64,000 nucleotides of DNA from Symbiodinium natans (Eukaryota; Sar; Dinophyceae; Suessiales; Symbiodiniaceae), in assembly GCA_905221605.1 (NCBI GenBank), contig CAJNDS010000197.1, positions 1 through 64,000 of the forward strand, written 5' to 3'. The translations under genes were made by a program, and so were the position numbers. This document shows, piece after piece, positions 49,480 to 60,639 of the stretch (the stretch's first letter is position 1; every line of letters begins with the position of its first letter). The notes under the pieces are model-generated. The model saw only the letters and a program-made list of their open reading frames with translations, was not told the DNA's origin and made no database searches.

Positions 49480-52400
49480 AATTACTAGAACCCAAGAAGA
49501 AGTTGTCAACTCAGGAAGTGGCGTTGAGGATTACTTTCTTGATGTGGGAATTTCCAGATATACCCCGCAAGATACTCTCATCTGTACTTTAGGAACCCCA
49601 AAAAGGGCCGTCAGGAAGCTTTTGCTTTCCTGAAGGACATGGAGATGAGATATAAGTCTACATGGGCAACCCACAGTTCAAACTCTGAAAGCAGGCCTTC
49701 GACGCTGCGCTTGCACGCAGTGCCCGTGGTGAACGTGTGGCGGTTGTTGGCGCTGCCTCTGCCTCTCGGCCTGCAGGAGTGTTCCACAACTGAACTAGTC
49801 CGAAACGGCCTGCGCAGGGCCTTGCAGCCAGGAAGCCACCCGAAACCGCGTCGCGAGGCTTACCATCCCTGTGGCGGATTCCGCACCGGTGGCCGACATG
49901 CGCTGGAGGCGTTTTCTCAGTTTCCATGCGTCTGTTCCATTTTTCTGCCTGGTGCTTGCGGGCATTCCTTCAGTTGCCCTTGTGTCCAGGACCTCGAATT
50001 CTTAATTCTTGGTCAGGGTTCAATCCGCTGTGTTCCAGCAACATTGAAACCTGAGCCCACGAGTGCGTGTCGTCGTGTTTCGGAAGGCGCCTGCTACTTA
50101 GAGGTTCCGGGCTGCATTTCTGAGATGTGCCCCTGAGGAGGCGATGTGTGTTCAATCGTCCCTCTCCATCTCACTGCAGCGAGCGGTGTGGCTGTCCAGG
50201 CCATCGAAGAGTTTAGGGTTTAGGGTTTGTAAGGTTTAGGGTTACCGGGTTTAGGGTGCTAGAGCCGAAAGGTCCGGGGCTTCAGGGTCAGTGGTGGGGC
50301 TTAAGGCAGAAAGCCACACCAATTTTCAGCATTTACCTCACGCGTATGAAGCACTTCAAGAGTTCACGGGTGTTTGCTTCATGTTACACCGGGGCCCTGA
50401 GGCACGGCGCGGTCCAGGTGACTCAGCTTCTTCTGGGGGGTGGATGTCAGGGGCACTTGCACTGGCGAAGCCTCTCTCCTCCTGTCACCACCCAGCAAAC
50501 CCTGCAAGACCCTAAGCGGCCTTGCACCGGAGACTCCTCAGGTGACTCTTCCAGAGCGGTTAAAGGCAGATGGCAGGACCTCCGTGCCATTCCGTGCCTT
50601 TGGCCCTTCGGATATTTAGGAGCCCCCAAGCCTCCATTTTCCCAAACCTCCGTGGGCAAGGCAGGACTGGTTCTGCTACATCCCGGAGCGTGGGGCGATC
50701 CTCTCCCCTTCTGTGGAGGCCTTTGGGGAGGGCCTGGCGGCGTCGTTTTTCCCGTAGCACCCTGGGTGCCCAGCTTTTGCCGGGTTTTGGTGGGGGGGTT
50801 TTGGGCGCTTGCTTCAAGCAGTTTTCGTAGCGAAGTTGTAGTCTAATAAAATCATATAAAAGCCTTCTGTTCGGATGGATGTTGAATGATCAGTTGCTGC
50901 CCGCATGCCAAGAACTCAGATGTTGCAACTCGTATCTGGGCTTCACAAGTGAAACGAACCAACTCTCTTTGGCAACAGCTCCGAGGCTTCCCAAGCACGG
51001 GTTTGCCTCCAAGCCCCCTCCACCCCCGGGCTTCGGGCATTCAGTGGGGGGGTGCACGCTTGCAACCCTTTGAGGTCTTTAGAGCAGGGTCCGACACGGG
51101 AGCCGCGGCAGCACAGTGATTAAGTGCAGTTCTGAGTCAGAAACCCGCAAACCTGAATGCTAGCCCAGAAAGCCCAAAAACCTGAACAGCCTGGCCCCGA
51201 CAGAGTTTTCAGTCGAGGGCTTTTGCCTTGTGTCTTTATGGCTGGGATTTTAGTCTGGGTCTAGGGATTAGAGGGCTCAGAGGCTTGGCTAGCGGCTACT
51301 GACGGCTAGTGTTGAGGGCTGACAGGTGTGAACCTGTGGGATGAAGTTCTGCAATGCACACATCTGGAGTTAAAGCCGCCGGAGCTCAACTCCGTGCCCC
51401 ACATTGTCATGACTACAGGCTCGCGTCTGAAGCGCATGTTTGCAGTCATGTTCTTTTGAGCTCGTCGTGCCGTTTCGAGGCTATGCCTTCCTGAAGAGCG
51501 CCGTGGAATCTCCGCGGCAAGCACTCTGATGTTGTGCATGTGGGGGTGTCCGCAAATAGGGGTACCCTTTTGAGGGGTTCCTAGCACAAGGACAAGACTA
51601 TTTTTGGGGCATATTAAGGGAAATGCGTAGGTGGTTTGTTGGCAACTAGGTGCGCGGCGCACATCTCGCCGTGCGTTTTCGTGCAGAGATTGAAAATTAA
51701 GATGGCTGGAATTTGCAAAAAATGGTGCTATTTACAAGGTACTCGGCGTCCTGAGAGGTGGGAGCGCGTTATAAACGGCACTCTAAGGGGGAAACACGTA
51801 TTTTAGTGTTTTCGCCTAGGGAATTCACTCCCTTTAAGGAGTTCTGAAATGCCTAAAACTACTTTCCGTTTTCAAGGATTTTAGGGCTTTCAGGGGTTTA
51901 GAGTTTAGGGGCTTAGGGATGTTTTAAGGTGTAGGGCTTTATAGGAAAAGTTGCTTGAGGATTCTGGGGCAGTAGGATTTCCGGAATCAGGTTTTGGGAA
52001 AACCTCAACGCAGAACCTCAAACCCAGAGACCTCGACCCTAAGCCCCACATCCTCAATCCTCAGTCCTAGCCCTAAACCCTGGGACAAAGCAGAGCCGTA
52101 AGTACCCTTAAACCCCCTAAGCCCTATACACCCTAAACCCTAAACCCTAACCCCCCCCAAGCCCATAGGGCGGATTTAGCAAGTCGGAGGGCTACGGTTT
52201 AAGTCTTAGCATCTGCAGAGTTGCCAGAGGCCTAAACCCCGAAGCCCAACATCAAGGCTAAACTCCAAGCCCCAAACCCTGCAAACTGGAGCACTAAATG
52301 ACTGAGGACATGCTGGCAAGTTGCAATAGGGGGGGCGGAATTATCCCCCCCCCCCCCACCCCCCCCCAGCCACCCCACCCAAGAAACCGAAGGAAACCAC

Positions 52401-53295
52401 GCGGCGAGATACGCGCCGCGCTCCAACTACCTCGGCACAGCCTGGAAAAACCTGCAACGCGAGAAAGGAGTTGGCGGCGGTCGTCAGCGTGGCCATGCCG
52501 AACATGAATCCTTCGGTCAAGGTCAGTAGTGGAGCATTGGGCATCTAGTGTTGTCCTGCAACTTGCACCCTTGCAGGACTCGCCGCTGGATGCCCCCTCG
52601 GATCTCAATGCGTGGCCGTTCTGCATTGTGCCATTGTGCCGATACTGCTTTTGCATGCGTTTGCTGCATTTCCACGATAAACTTCTTGGCTAGTTAGTAG
52701 AAGCTTCAAGGCCTATGACCGCCCAGGATGGTTCGAGATCACGCCAACCCTTATCGCTAGCCTCCCATGTTGATCACCTTTGATTTTTGGCCGAACGGCC
52801 TAAGCTAAAGCCAACTTCAAACCCAAGCCCTGCACACCAGATCTAGTAAAAGCGGGTCCCCGAAATGGTTTGGATGAGGTTGTATGTGTTACAAGCGACG
52901 ATCCCCCTGAGCCCCAACCGAGTCGTTAAGAACTGGGATTGCCTCGTCGGACTCTTGTTCTTGCAGTTTAGTGTTAAATAGAAGAAGTGCACGGATTCGG
53001 GTGTCTCCCGGACTAGCCAGGAAAATGCATGAGAACACACATTGCTGTGCTCAAGGTACCGGGCGTTGCTCGCAGACAAGCTCAAAGCGGCCCTGTACGG
53101 GGCAGCTCGGCATCCACAAGTGGCCTCAGGGCCAAGCTTGTGGGGTCCAGGTACTTCTCGGAGCGTCTTTGAGGGGTCGACATATGCCTTCTACAGACCC
53201 TAGGCCGTGCAGCACTTCGGATTTGAATTATTGGGACCAGGCCTACTGTATGGCAGCTGTGGCCCAAGGAAATCTCTCCAATCTGGTCCCCCCCC
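49480..53295. other. Spacer with telomere-like islands, no supported gene
   Basis: TTTAGGG-type sequence at 50208-50262 and its complement at 52125-52155; a C13 run near 52347. One short stretch (49590-49665, reading FRNPKKGRQEAFAFLKDMEM) looks protein-like and may be an exon or a decayed one, but no partner exons were found. Confidence 0.45.
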
Positions 53296-54397
53296 ATGCG
53301 TACTTGTGCGGCATGTTGCCGCCTGGGCCTGGTCCTGGCCCTCATAAGCAACGGAGCTGAGGGCTCTGATCTGACCTTGGCTGAGTCACTCGAGCAGGTC
53401 GAGTGTGATGCCGTTCGGGTGGCTGTGAACATGTTGCAGGCGCAGGTTGCGCGGGTCCCAACTACTTCGCGGCTGAAGCCTTGGGACGTATACTGGTACT
53501 TGGTGGGAACGAACCACAAAGTAGGCACCATCCTGCTTCGTAACGTTGTTGGGCGTATGTTTTTGGTACTTGGTGCCACGTACAGCTGCCAGATGGACTA
53601 TCAGGAAAAAGCTCACCCTGAGGGGATGATTACAGCAGATGGCCTGCACAATTGCAGCGACAGCCCCAATGCCCACATCCGATTCGACAAGGACGTGTGT
53701 CCGGTGAGTCTGAGGATTGTGCGGAAGCTCGCTGGCGGTTTTATGCGTGGTTTGGTCATGATCAGGGACCCCGCGACGATCCTGGCGTCGGCTTACTGCT
53801 ACCACCACCGTGGCGAGGAGTATGGGTTGCAGCCAAAAGAGGACAGGAAGCAGTGGCCCTGGCCTGGCATCATGTTGATGGGCCCCAAAGAGGGCATGGC
53901 GGCTATCTCCGATGGCATGTTTGGAGTGATGGACTGCCTGACAGAGTCCGCGGAGGTTGCAGGTAACGATACAATGTTAGTCCGGTATGAAGACATCACG
54001 CGGTCCTCTGAGGACTTTGACAGGACGGTAGGAGACATGACAAAGTTCCTCTTCGGAGAGCTGGCCACCCCTGAGGAGCACCTGCAGATGCTGGTGGAAG
54101 CCCGAAAAGAGGACCTCCATCGCTTCACGGACTCGTACACACAGGAGCACACCAACGATGAAGGCTGCGAGCAACAGGCCTTGGCCGTGCTGCCTTCGCT
54201 CCCAGAAGTGCATGCTCAGATCAAGGACGCTCAATTGACTAAGTTTCAGAAGGTATGCTCGTTTTATGTACATGAATTGGGCCGAATCGGAGTTAGACCG
54301 ACCAGTAAACCAGTGCCAGTAGCATCCATCACCTCATGACCTGTCTCCCTGTTTGCAGGAGTATCAGCGTCGCCTGGGGTACCGTTCAGACTTGTGA
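53296..54397 (+). CDS. PAPS-dependent sulfotransferase domain protein, secretory pathway, one intron
   Basis: ATG at 53296 begins a signal peptide (RLGLVLALISNGAEG). The domain shows both cofactor motifs of sulfotransferases: a 5'-phosphosulfate loop GTNHKVGTILLRN (Lys75) and the 3'-phosphate motif RDPATILASAYCYH (Arg157, Ser165), followed by LVRYEDI, which also fits. These enzymes move sulfate from PAPS to carbohydrate or small acceptors, typically in the Golgi. The unspliced frame runs to 54339, but a GT-AG intron at 54253-54358 (CAGAAG|GTATGC ... TTTGCAG|GAG) fits better. Spliced, the protein ends TKFQK-EYQRRLGYRSDL at the TGA 54395-54397 (331 residues), a natural terminal helix. It is short for a Golgi sulfotransferase but complete in motifs. 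Confidence 0.75.
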
Positions 54398-54399
54398 GA

Positions 54400-56935
54400 T
54401 GCCCTGCGGAGGACTTGGCTCCCGCTGGTTTAACGTGATTTGAATGTGATGATAAAGTGATTCTGGTGTAAATCAGAGGCAAACCGATCAGGGGCGGATG
54501 TCGCACAGCCTCCGGCAAAGGCCGTCGAAGCCTCCCTGCCGTCGTCGAGGTCCAGGCTTTCGTGCCCTTGCCTTTACTGAAGCAGCGCAGATGCAAAGCG
54601 CTGTGGAGCGCAGCAAAGCGCGGTGGAGCGCAAGCGCAGCCAAAGCGCCGTGCAAGTGCACGCAGAGCGGTGACACCGGATTCCGAAGCAACACCAGCAA
54701 AAGGCACCAACGAATCGCCGAATCGACGTTTCAAGGGGGCTGTCCTTCAGTGTCCGGTGGTTGCTCAACCGACTTCAGCCCGTTCAGCCTCTGTAAGGGC
54801 GTCTTTCTCACTCTTAGAGTCTTACAGGTCGATGCAGGAAATTGCAAGGAATTCAACATGAATCCAGGAACCGACAAAGGGACGCCAAAAAACACAAAAT
54901 GACTTGGGCCTTTTGCTGCCACTTGCGTAGAAGGCATCCCTGGCTGGGGCAACCACCATCGTTGTCCCGGGCGTGGGCTGCGGCGTTTTCAAAAATGATC
55001 CCAGCCGCTTGTCATTACTGGTCTGTGATTTGGCAGGTAGTGGGGTTGGCAGCTGTTTTAAGCAGAGAGAGTAGGCTTGGAGTGCCTGGGCAGGTGTAGA
55101 GCTTTGAGTTGGATGTTGTTGTTGCAGGTTGTGCAGTTTGATGCATGGAACTTAGCATGGGAAGAGGCCATTTTAGGCACCGAAAGTTTTGCGGTCTTGT
55201 GCTCTGCTCGAGAAGGTCAGGGCGACAGCAATTTATGCCCTTTCCTGCAATTCCCCGTGCTTCCCTTCTCCCCTCTGGCATGTCGTCCGTGAAGATGCAG
55301 TGCGCTACAATCTACAAATTCCGACCTACTCTGACCTTTAGGGCCCCTTTGAGAGGTGACGTCGGCGCAGCACTGGCAGAGGCCATCCGCTCCGCAGGCG
55401 CAGGGCTCCGCGAGGCGGGTGAACCTTGCCAAAGGTTCATAATTCCCACAAACTCCCTTTAAACGGGAGGTGTGCGTCTTAACTTTAGGTAACGTCACCC
55501 TCGTTTTTGGAGGTACAAGGGATGCACTGACAGTGGGTACTTCAGGGTCCGGCGTAATGGGCCGCCGCTCTCCAACAAAGACAATGCGAACACACTTTGC
55601 GAGCCAACGGAAGTTGCACACCTTTACCCAGCCCCAAGCACCCCTCGACTCTTACCTTGAAGGTGGTCCTGGCGGGGGTCCCACAATCCATGGCTTCGGC
55701 GGCTGCTGCGCCACTGGGCCAGCGCCTGTGAGAGGGCAGCAGTTCCCACACAGCAGAGTCTTGGACCTCACTGTCTCCCGGGGCAGCCTTTGAAGGGTCA
55801 ATAAAACAGGCGCCGTGCGCAGTGCACATTTTGTTCAGTCGAGGATTTAGAGGAGTGTTTAGAGGTCTGGTCCACCAGTAGGGTTCGGCTGCATTCCGTG
55901 CCATCCAGTGCCTGTCCCTGGCAACCCGTAACCTGGGGCGTGTAAAGCGCGGTGCATGAAAGGGGCGGGGGGCGCGGTGGCAGCACCGGAGCAGAGTCCG
56001 CCTCGGACCCAATGTCTCGCAGTTGCCGCGCAAGTTTTCGCATCAGGAGCCACGGGTCGTGGACAGCGGGGATGCTCTCAAGAAGCCGGTCCTGGTCGTC
56101 GCAAGTGCGCCGGAGCTGGCGCGCGACGAAATCGCATGCAGCCAGTGCCGACCAAGAAGGGCAGTAAGCCCGTCCTTCGGCTTGGAGAGCGGCTCTGGCA
56201 CCCTGCGCTGCGCAGGCAGGGCGCGGTGTCTACCGGCTGCTCCAACGTAGGTCTGCGCCGCGTCCGGGCATGTCCGGGCATCGCGCATGAATCGCTGGCG
56301 GTCCCGGTTTGCAGCTTTTGGCAAGGGTGACGACTGGGCTGCTGCTCGCAAGGTTGCCTGTTTGCCGCGCCGAGCCTGGGAGGTTTCGACCTATTAACAG
56401 CTGAATGGGCAGCGCCGGCAGCATACTGGGCGGCGTGGGCAGATGCGCTCCCGGTGTTGCGCCAATGTTACCCCGACGCAGCAGGCCGGCTCGTGCGCGA
56501 GCTCGAGGCCGCACCATCGTCACCTTGCCTGCGCGCAGCCGCGGAGGCGGCGCGCCAGGGAGAGGCGCTGACGTCCCAGCAGCTGAGGGCAACTCGGCCT
56601 CGGAAACCCTGTTTGGCAGCGACATGCCGTTCTCGCACTTCAAACTTTTTTTCGAGAACGCGCGTTGCTTCCGGCCTTGTCTCCTGCCGCTCAAGCCCTC
56701 CTCCAATCTCAATCCGGTCCGCTTGCCACGATATACCTTCGGATGCGGCGTCCACCCTCGCGCCCGATCTCATGCACGTCGATGCGGCGCCGCTTTCGCT
56801 TGCCCCCCGCTCGCGGAGCTGCAGTGTGGCGCGGAAGGCCGACACGGTTGTGGGGCTGAGGTCGGTGCATATGGAGACCACCACCTCGCTGCCCCCGCAC
56901 AGGTCTGCTGCCTCGACGGGGATTCCTTGCGGAGA
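54400..56935. other. Spacer, no supported gene
   Basis: GC-rich in its second half with many overlapping ORFs in all frames, as expected from composition. A GCAAAGCGC(G)GTGGAGCGC short repeat lies at 54595-54650. The part near 56900 leads into LINE-derived sequence and may be older LINE. Confidence 0.4.
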
Positions 56936-56939
56936 GGGC

Positions 56940-57460
56940 GTGGGTTAATTCAGGTCGCTCGTGAGGCAGTCGGTCCGCAGGGCCGGGTCGTGCCGCAGCA
57001 GTGGCTGTCGCCCACCACAGCGGCGCACATCCATGCCGACGACCGTCGCCGCCTCGACGTCGTCTACTGCGGAACAACGACCTTCGAGGCCTTGTGCTGT
57101 GATGCAACGCTGGTGTTCTCGCTCACTCGTGCCCGGGGCCGACGCCCGGGCGGCGGTCACGCTGTTGCGGCGCGCAGGCGCAAAGTCGCACGCTACCTGG
57201 AGCTCACGCGTGGAGGGCCTCGACGGCCGGTTGTCCTGGCTGCTGCAATTCCTCCGCACCCTGCTCCGGCTCCGCGTCCAGCGCGCACCACCACCCTCGC
57301 GCACCGGCGCGGCGCTGGTGGAGTTTGCCGAGCGGTCGCCAGCTCCGCGATTGGCGTGTGCTCCATGCTGCCGCTGCCTGGTGCGCCAGACACGCTCCCG
57401 TTGGGTGACGTGCTCGACCTCGCGAGTGCGAGTGCCCCAAGTCGGCTGCCGCTTCGTTAG
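56940..57460 (+). pseudogene. LINE ORF2 3' end (restriction-like endonuclease region), copy A
   Basis: One frame reads REAVGPQGRVVPQQWLSPTT, then DDRRRLDVVYCG...EALCCDATLVFSLTR, then a basic RRRK stretch and GGPRRPVVLAA, and stops after DLASASAPSRLPLR at 57460. The R(R/C)(L/I)(D/E)VV...DATxV pattern also occurs in the two other copies nearby (59.2 kb minus, 61.7 kb plus), in the same order. I infer the C-terminal restriction-like endonuclease of an R2/NeSL-like LINE. The upstream RT is missing, so it is 5'-truncated. Confidence 0.5.
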
Positions 57461-58673
57461 CACTCCGTCGGAGTCGGAGGCGGACGCGCGGAGGAGCAGA
57501 GAAAAACAAATCAAGCTTGGAACCATCGAGTGCAGCCGCGTACAGTCTGTACATTTTTCGTTAACGATTTCCACATGATAATGCTGCAGCGGGTGTCGTG
57601 CGCTTACTGGGAGCAAAACTCCGTCGCTGGACGGCCCTGGCAGCGCTCTGCGGGCCCACGCGCAGACTCTCCTCGAGTCTTCGAGCTGCCAGTCCACCGC
57701 GTTGCTGGACGCCAAAAGGCGCGAAAAACAAAATAACGGGCGGATTCATTTATCGCTGTGCCCTGCGGGGTGACTCCGCAAAACACGCGCTATTTCACGG
57801 TTCCATCCTACTCTCACGATGCTATCCCAAAATATCCCAAAAAAGGTATAGAGAGCAAACCTTTCCTATCATTGTCATGTTTTGGGTCTTGTGTGCCCTC
57901 GGGATGCCGGTTCTGGGCTGACATGTTGGGCTACCTATGGCTGCTTGCTGTGCCCGGGGTTATGCTATGCAACGTGATGCTGATGCAGGCGTGGCGCCAC
58001 AAACGATTGAAGCTCCCTTTCACTCGGACAATAAAAAGCCTCGGTAGGCAAAAATACAACCTTAGTGCGTGTGCTGCTGGATCTCTGCCCAACGTTGGTT
58101 GGGTACCGCAAAGAGGAAACTGCACTACCCTCAAGGCCTTGTCGTGACCTAATGGGCTTTAAAAGCGATCTGCAACACGTTCACAGGCTCGATAACATAG
58201 CCGTTGAAGCATGACTGAAAACTAACTCGGTCACAGGGCTCCGTCCTACGCTACAGCTCGGACAGTTTGCATCAATTACTACGTCTTACGGACTACTCAA
58301 AAGATGAGACTCATGGAAAACCAGTCCACGTAGATTTTCACAGAGTCACCAAAACGCTGCAAGGATCTGGGGGTTACAGTTCATCATCTTCTCATAACTG
58401 CAAACTCTGTCCTTCCTCGCCATGACTGCGAGAGCCTGCGTGCTCCTTGGGAAATGTCGTCTAGGATGTAGTCTGGATCTTGGCCTTCAAACTGAAACCA
58501 TATCCTCCGTCTACCAGCGAGGCGCGGCGTGTTGCTCCAATTCCTTCAGCTCCCGCACATGCAGTGTGCCTGGCTTCTGCTCCGTTGTTGCGCAGCTCCG
58601 CGCGCTCAGCACCTGCTGCGCACTGTTCCTCCGGCCGCGATAGCCGAGCACGCACGTGCGCGTGGTCTGGTCG
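57461..58673. other. Spacer between two LINE-derived segments
   Basis: No gene supported. A 129-codon plus-strand ORF (57758-58147) has a hydrophobic middle (LGYLWLLAVPGVMLCNVMLM) but no homologous look. Confidence 0.4.
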
Positions 58674-58747
58674 TTTTTTTTTTTTTTTTTTTCCCCCACG
58701 CCTTTTTACGAACGGTCGCCGCGGTCCCTGTGCAAGAAGCCTACCAA

Positions 58748-59512
58748 CTACGGGCCGGTTCGAGGCGCCGGGAGGCGGCTTGCGAGCAGTGCGGGGCCAC
58801 CGCGGACCTCAGCGAGGACCTCGTGCAGGTCAGGCGCCTCTCCCGCATCGCAGAGGTCACCCCCAGGCGGCAGCTCCAGGAGGGAGGCCGCATAGGCGCG
58901 CATAGCGGCGACCGCGAGGAAGCCGGACCAGCGCTGGACCCAGCCGGCACTGGCAGCGGCCCGGAGCGGCGGCGGGAGGCTGGAAGCGCGGTGCCGCGCG
59001 AAGTGGCGTAGGAAGGAGGCGGCTTCAGCACCGAAGCGCCCGCCAACCTCGACCCCGACAACGACGAGACGCGCCCGTCGCGCGCTCGCGAGCTCGGGGT
59101 ATGTTTGGCGCCGCTTGCGACGAGCGGCGGCCTGGACTGCCGCGCCAGGGCGTGCGGCGGCGCCCGGCTGCGGCTCGCCGGCCCGCGTAACCGGACTGAC
59201 GATGGTTGCATCAATCGCGAGCTGCGCCCCGTGCCAAGGGGGCAGGCCGTTCGCGACGACCTCAATGCAACGCGCGTCGCTGACAGGAACATCGATGTTC
59301 ATGTCAGCGAGCCTGACGTTGCGTGCAACTCGCGCGCCGCTCTCCCGGCAGATGCGGGAGACCGCGTGCTCAAGTGGGAGGGCTCTGGACGCCAACACAC
59401 CGGACGTCGCACAGGCTGAGCGGTGGTCTCCCAGCGGGTCGAGGCGGCCTGGGCAACGACAGGTGCGCGGCGCCAAGGGGAGCGGCAAGCGCAGCCGTCG
59501 CAGAAGGAGCAC
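58748..59512 (-). CDS. LINE C-terminal CCHC zinc knuckle + restriction-like endonuclease domain
   Basis: The frame begins within LLLRRLRLPLPLAPR. It continues with a finger C-x-C-x9-H-x3-C (CRCPGRLDPLGDHRSAC), then RICRESGARVARNV, then the endonuclease-like core DMNIDVPVSDARCIEVV...AIDATIVSPVTR, an RRKRQTYPEL basic stretch, VVGVEVGGRFG, and a helical end with WSGFLAVAAMRAYAASLLELP before the stop. This order (finger, then D/E...D endonuclease) is that of R2/NeSL-type LINEs. A one-frame shift separates it from the RING ORF upstream, near 59500. No ATG of its own. Confidence 0.6.
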   Translation of the reverse strand: MLLLRRLRLPLPLAPRTCRCPGRLDPLGDHRSACATSGVLASRALPLEHAVSRICRESGARVARNVRLADMNIDVPVSDARCIEVVANGLPPWHGAQLAIDATIVSPVTRAGEPQPGAAARPGAAVQAAARRKRRQTYPELASARRARLVVVGVEVGGRFGAEAASFLRHFARHRASSLPPPLRAAASAGWVQRWSGFLAVAAMRAYAASLLELPPGGDLCDAGEAPDLHEVLAEVRGGPALLASRLPAPRTGP

Positions 59513-59958
59513 CCGGAGGTGGTCGGGGGGCAGGGCGACAGCGGCAGACGTTGGTCATCGGTGTCGGCCCAGCCACTTGCAGCACAAACCGGGCAACGCA
59601 TGTCATCCGGAGTGTCGGACTGGGCACGCTGCTGCGCGAGACACGCGAGGTGCAAACGGTGGCGGGCGCATGTTGGGTGGAGGACTGCGGATGCCTCGCC
59701 TGTGGCTGTGAGGTCCATAGGGTCCAGGCAAATGGCACACAGGTCGGCTGCTGGGAGAGCGGGCGGTGGGTTGAGGGAGAGGTCCGACTCTCGTGGGGTG
59801 TTGGGGGGCGTGTCGTCCAGCACCGTTACAACAGAAGCCGCGCCTCCTGCATTGCCAAGGCCGGCGGCTGCCGAGGGGGGCGCGCTGCCACCTGGCACGG
59901 CGTGGACAGGAGGGCTGCGGCGGGAGGTGGGAGAGGCATCACGCGAACGCCTGGACAT
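59299..59958 (-). CDS. RING-finger ORF of the LINE retrocopy
   Basis: ATG at 59958 (MSRRSRDASPTSRRS). After a disordered Pro/Ala-rich region a complete RING-type motif follows: C74-x2-C77-x19-C97-x2-H100-x2-H103-x2-C106-x15-C122-x2-C125 (CAICLDPMD...HLACLAQQ...CPVC). RING fingers usually act as E3 ubiquitin ligases. The frame then runs out of phase over the endonuclease ORF and stops at 59299, so a frameshift near 59500 has probably split one long protein. All eight metal ligands are present. Confidence 0.6.
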   Translation of the reverse strand: MSRRSRDASPTSRRSPPVHAVPGGSAPPSAAAGLGNAGGAASVVTVLDDTPPNTPRESDLSLNPPPALPAADLCAICLDPMDLTATGEASAVLHPTCARHRLHLACLAQQRAQSDTPDDMRCPVCAASGWADTDDQRLPLSPCPPTTSGCSFCDGCACRSPWRRAPVVAQAASTRWETTAQPVRRPVCWRPEPSHLSTRSPASAGRAARELHATSGSLT

Positions 59959-60603
59959 ACGGATGTGCAATTGTAGATCTGCGCTGGACCCTGCGCAGGC
60001 GCACGAAACGTTTTGTTGACGGCAACACGACACGCTTTGTTGATCTCACGGGAAAGCAGGCTAGCAGTGTCCGTCGGAGAAGTTTGGTCCAACTGGCCGG
60101 AACACTGGACAGGCAGATGGAGGAGTATTATGCAGCCCGGCAGCGTCAGCGATGCAGGGGCTGCACGGCTGCGCGCGCCAACCACAAAGCTGAGGCCCCG
60201 GCCGGAGGGTACAAAGCGACACCTGTCTGTTTGCTGGCCGCGGCTGCAACACGAGGCGAGGCGCTGCGCACCACCAGCCGCGGCTGCCCAAGGAGCGCCG
60301 GCGGCCACGGGCGGCCTAGCAAGTGGGCCCGGATGGGGGCCACGGCAAGTGTCGAGGAGGCGGACACGGGTGACCGGGAGCAGTGCCGGGCGGTCTCGAC
60401 CGAGGGGGACTGGATGCCGCACAGGGCAGTGCCAGACAGTCCCAAGGGAGGTACCGGATGCTCACACTATGGCGCGGGCTACGGCCCCCCAGCTGCGCAC
60501 CAATCGCCCAGGAGCGGCCAAGCGGCCTCCCAGCTGCACCAACGCGTGCCCAGGGACGACCGCAACAAACCACCTGTTCTGTTTGCTACACTTCGCTCTG
60601 TGC

Positions 60604-60638
60604 CTTGAGCTAAAATCTCTACACTTGAGCCAAAATAT
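60604..60638 (-). other. Two tandem relics of the dinoflagellate spliced leader
   Basis: On the minus strand, ATATTTTGGCTCAAG (60638-60624) is followed directly by TGTAGAGATTTTAGCTCAAG (60623-60604). The dinoflagellate spliced leader ends ...GTAGCCATTTTGGCTCAAG. The first relic keeps its last 13 bases exactly; the second matches 17 of 20. Stacked, progressively decayed leaders are expected when a trans-spliced mRNA is retroposed, transcribed and trans-spliced again. Confidence 0.65.
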
Positions 60639-60639
60639 T

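Noticed and set aside
46394-49481. Leu/Lys-rich and Arg/Glu-rich ORFs
   Set aside because: Direct translations of TTTAATAGT and CTTTCT simple repeats.
55300-57720. Many GC-rich ORFs above 100 codons on both strands
   Set aside because: Overlapping in all frames with Arg/Ala/Pro-rich composition; only the LINE-derived frame at 56940-57460 shows ordered motifs.
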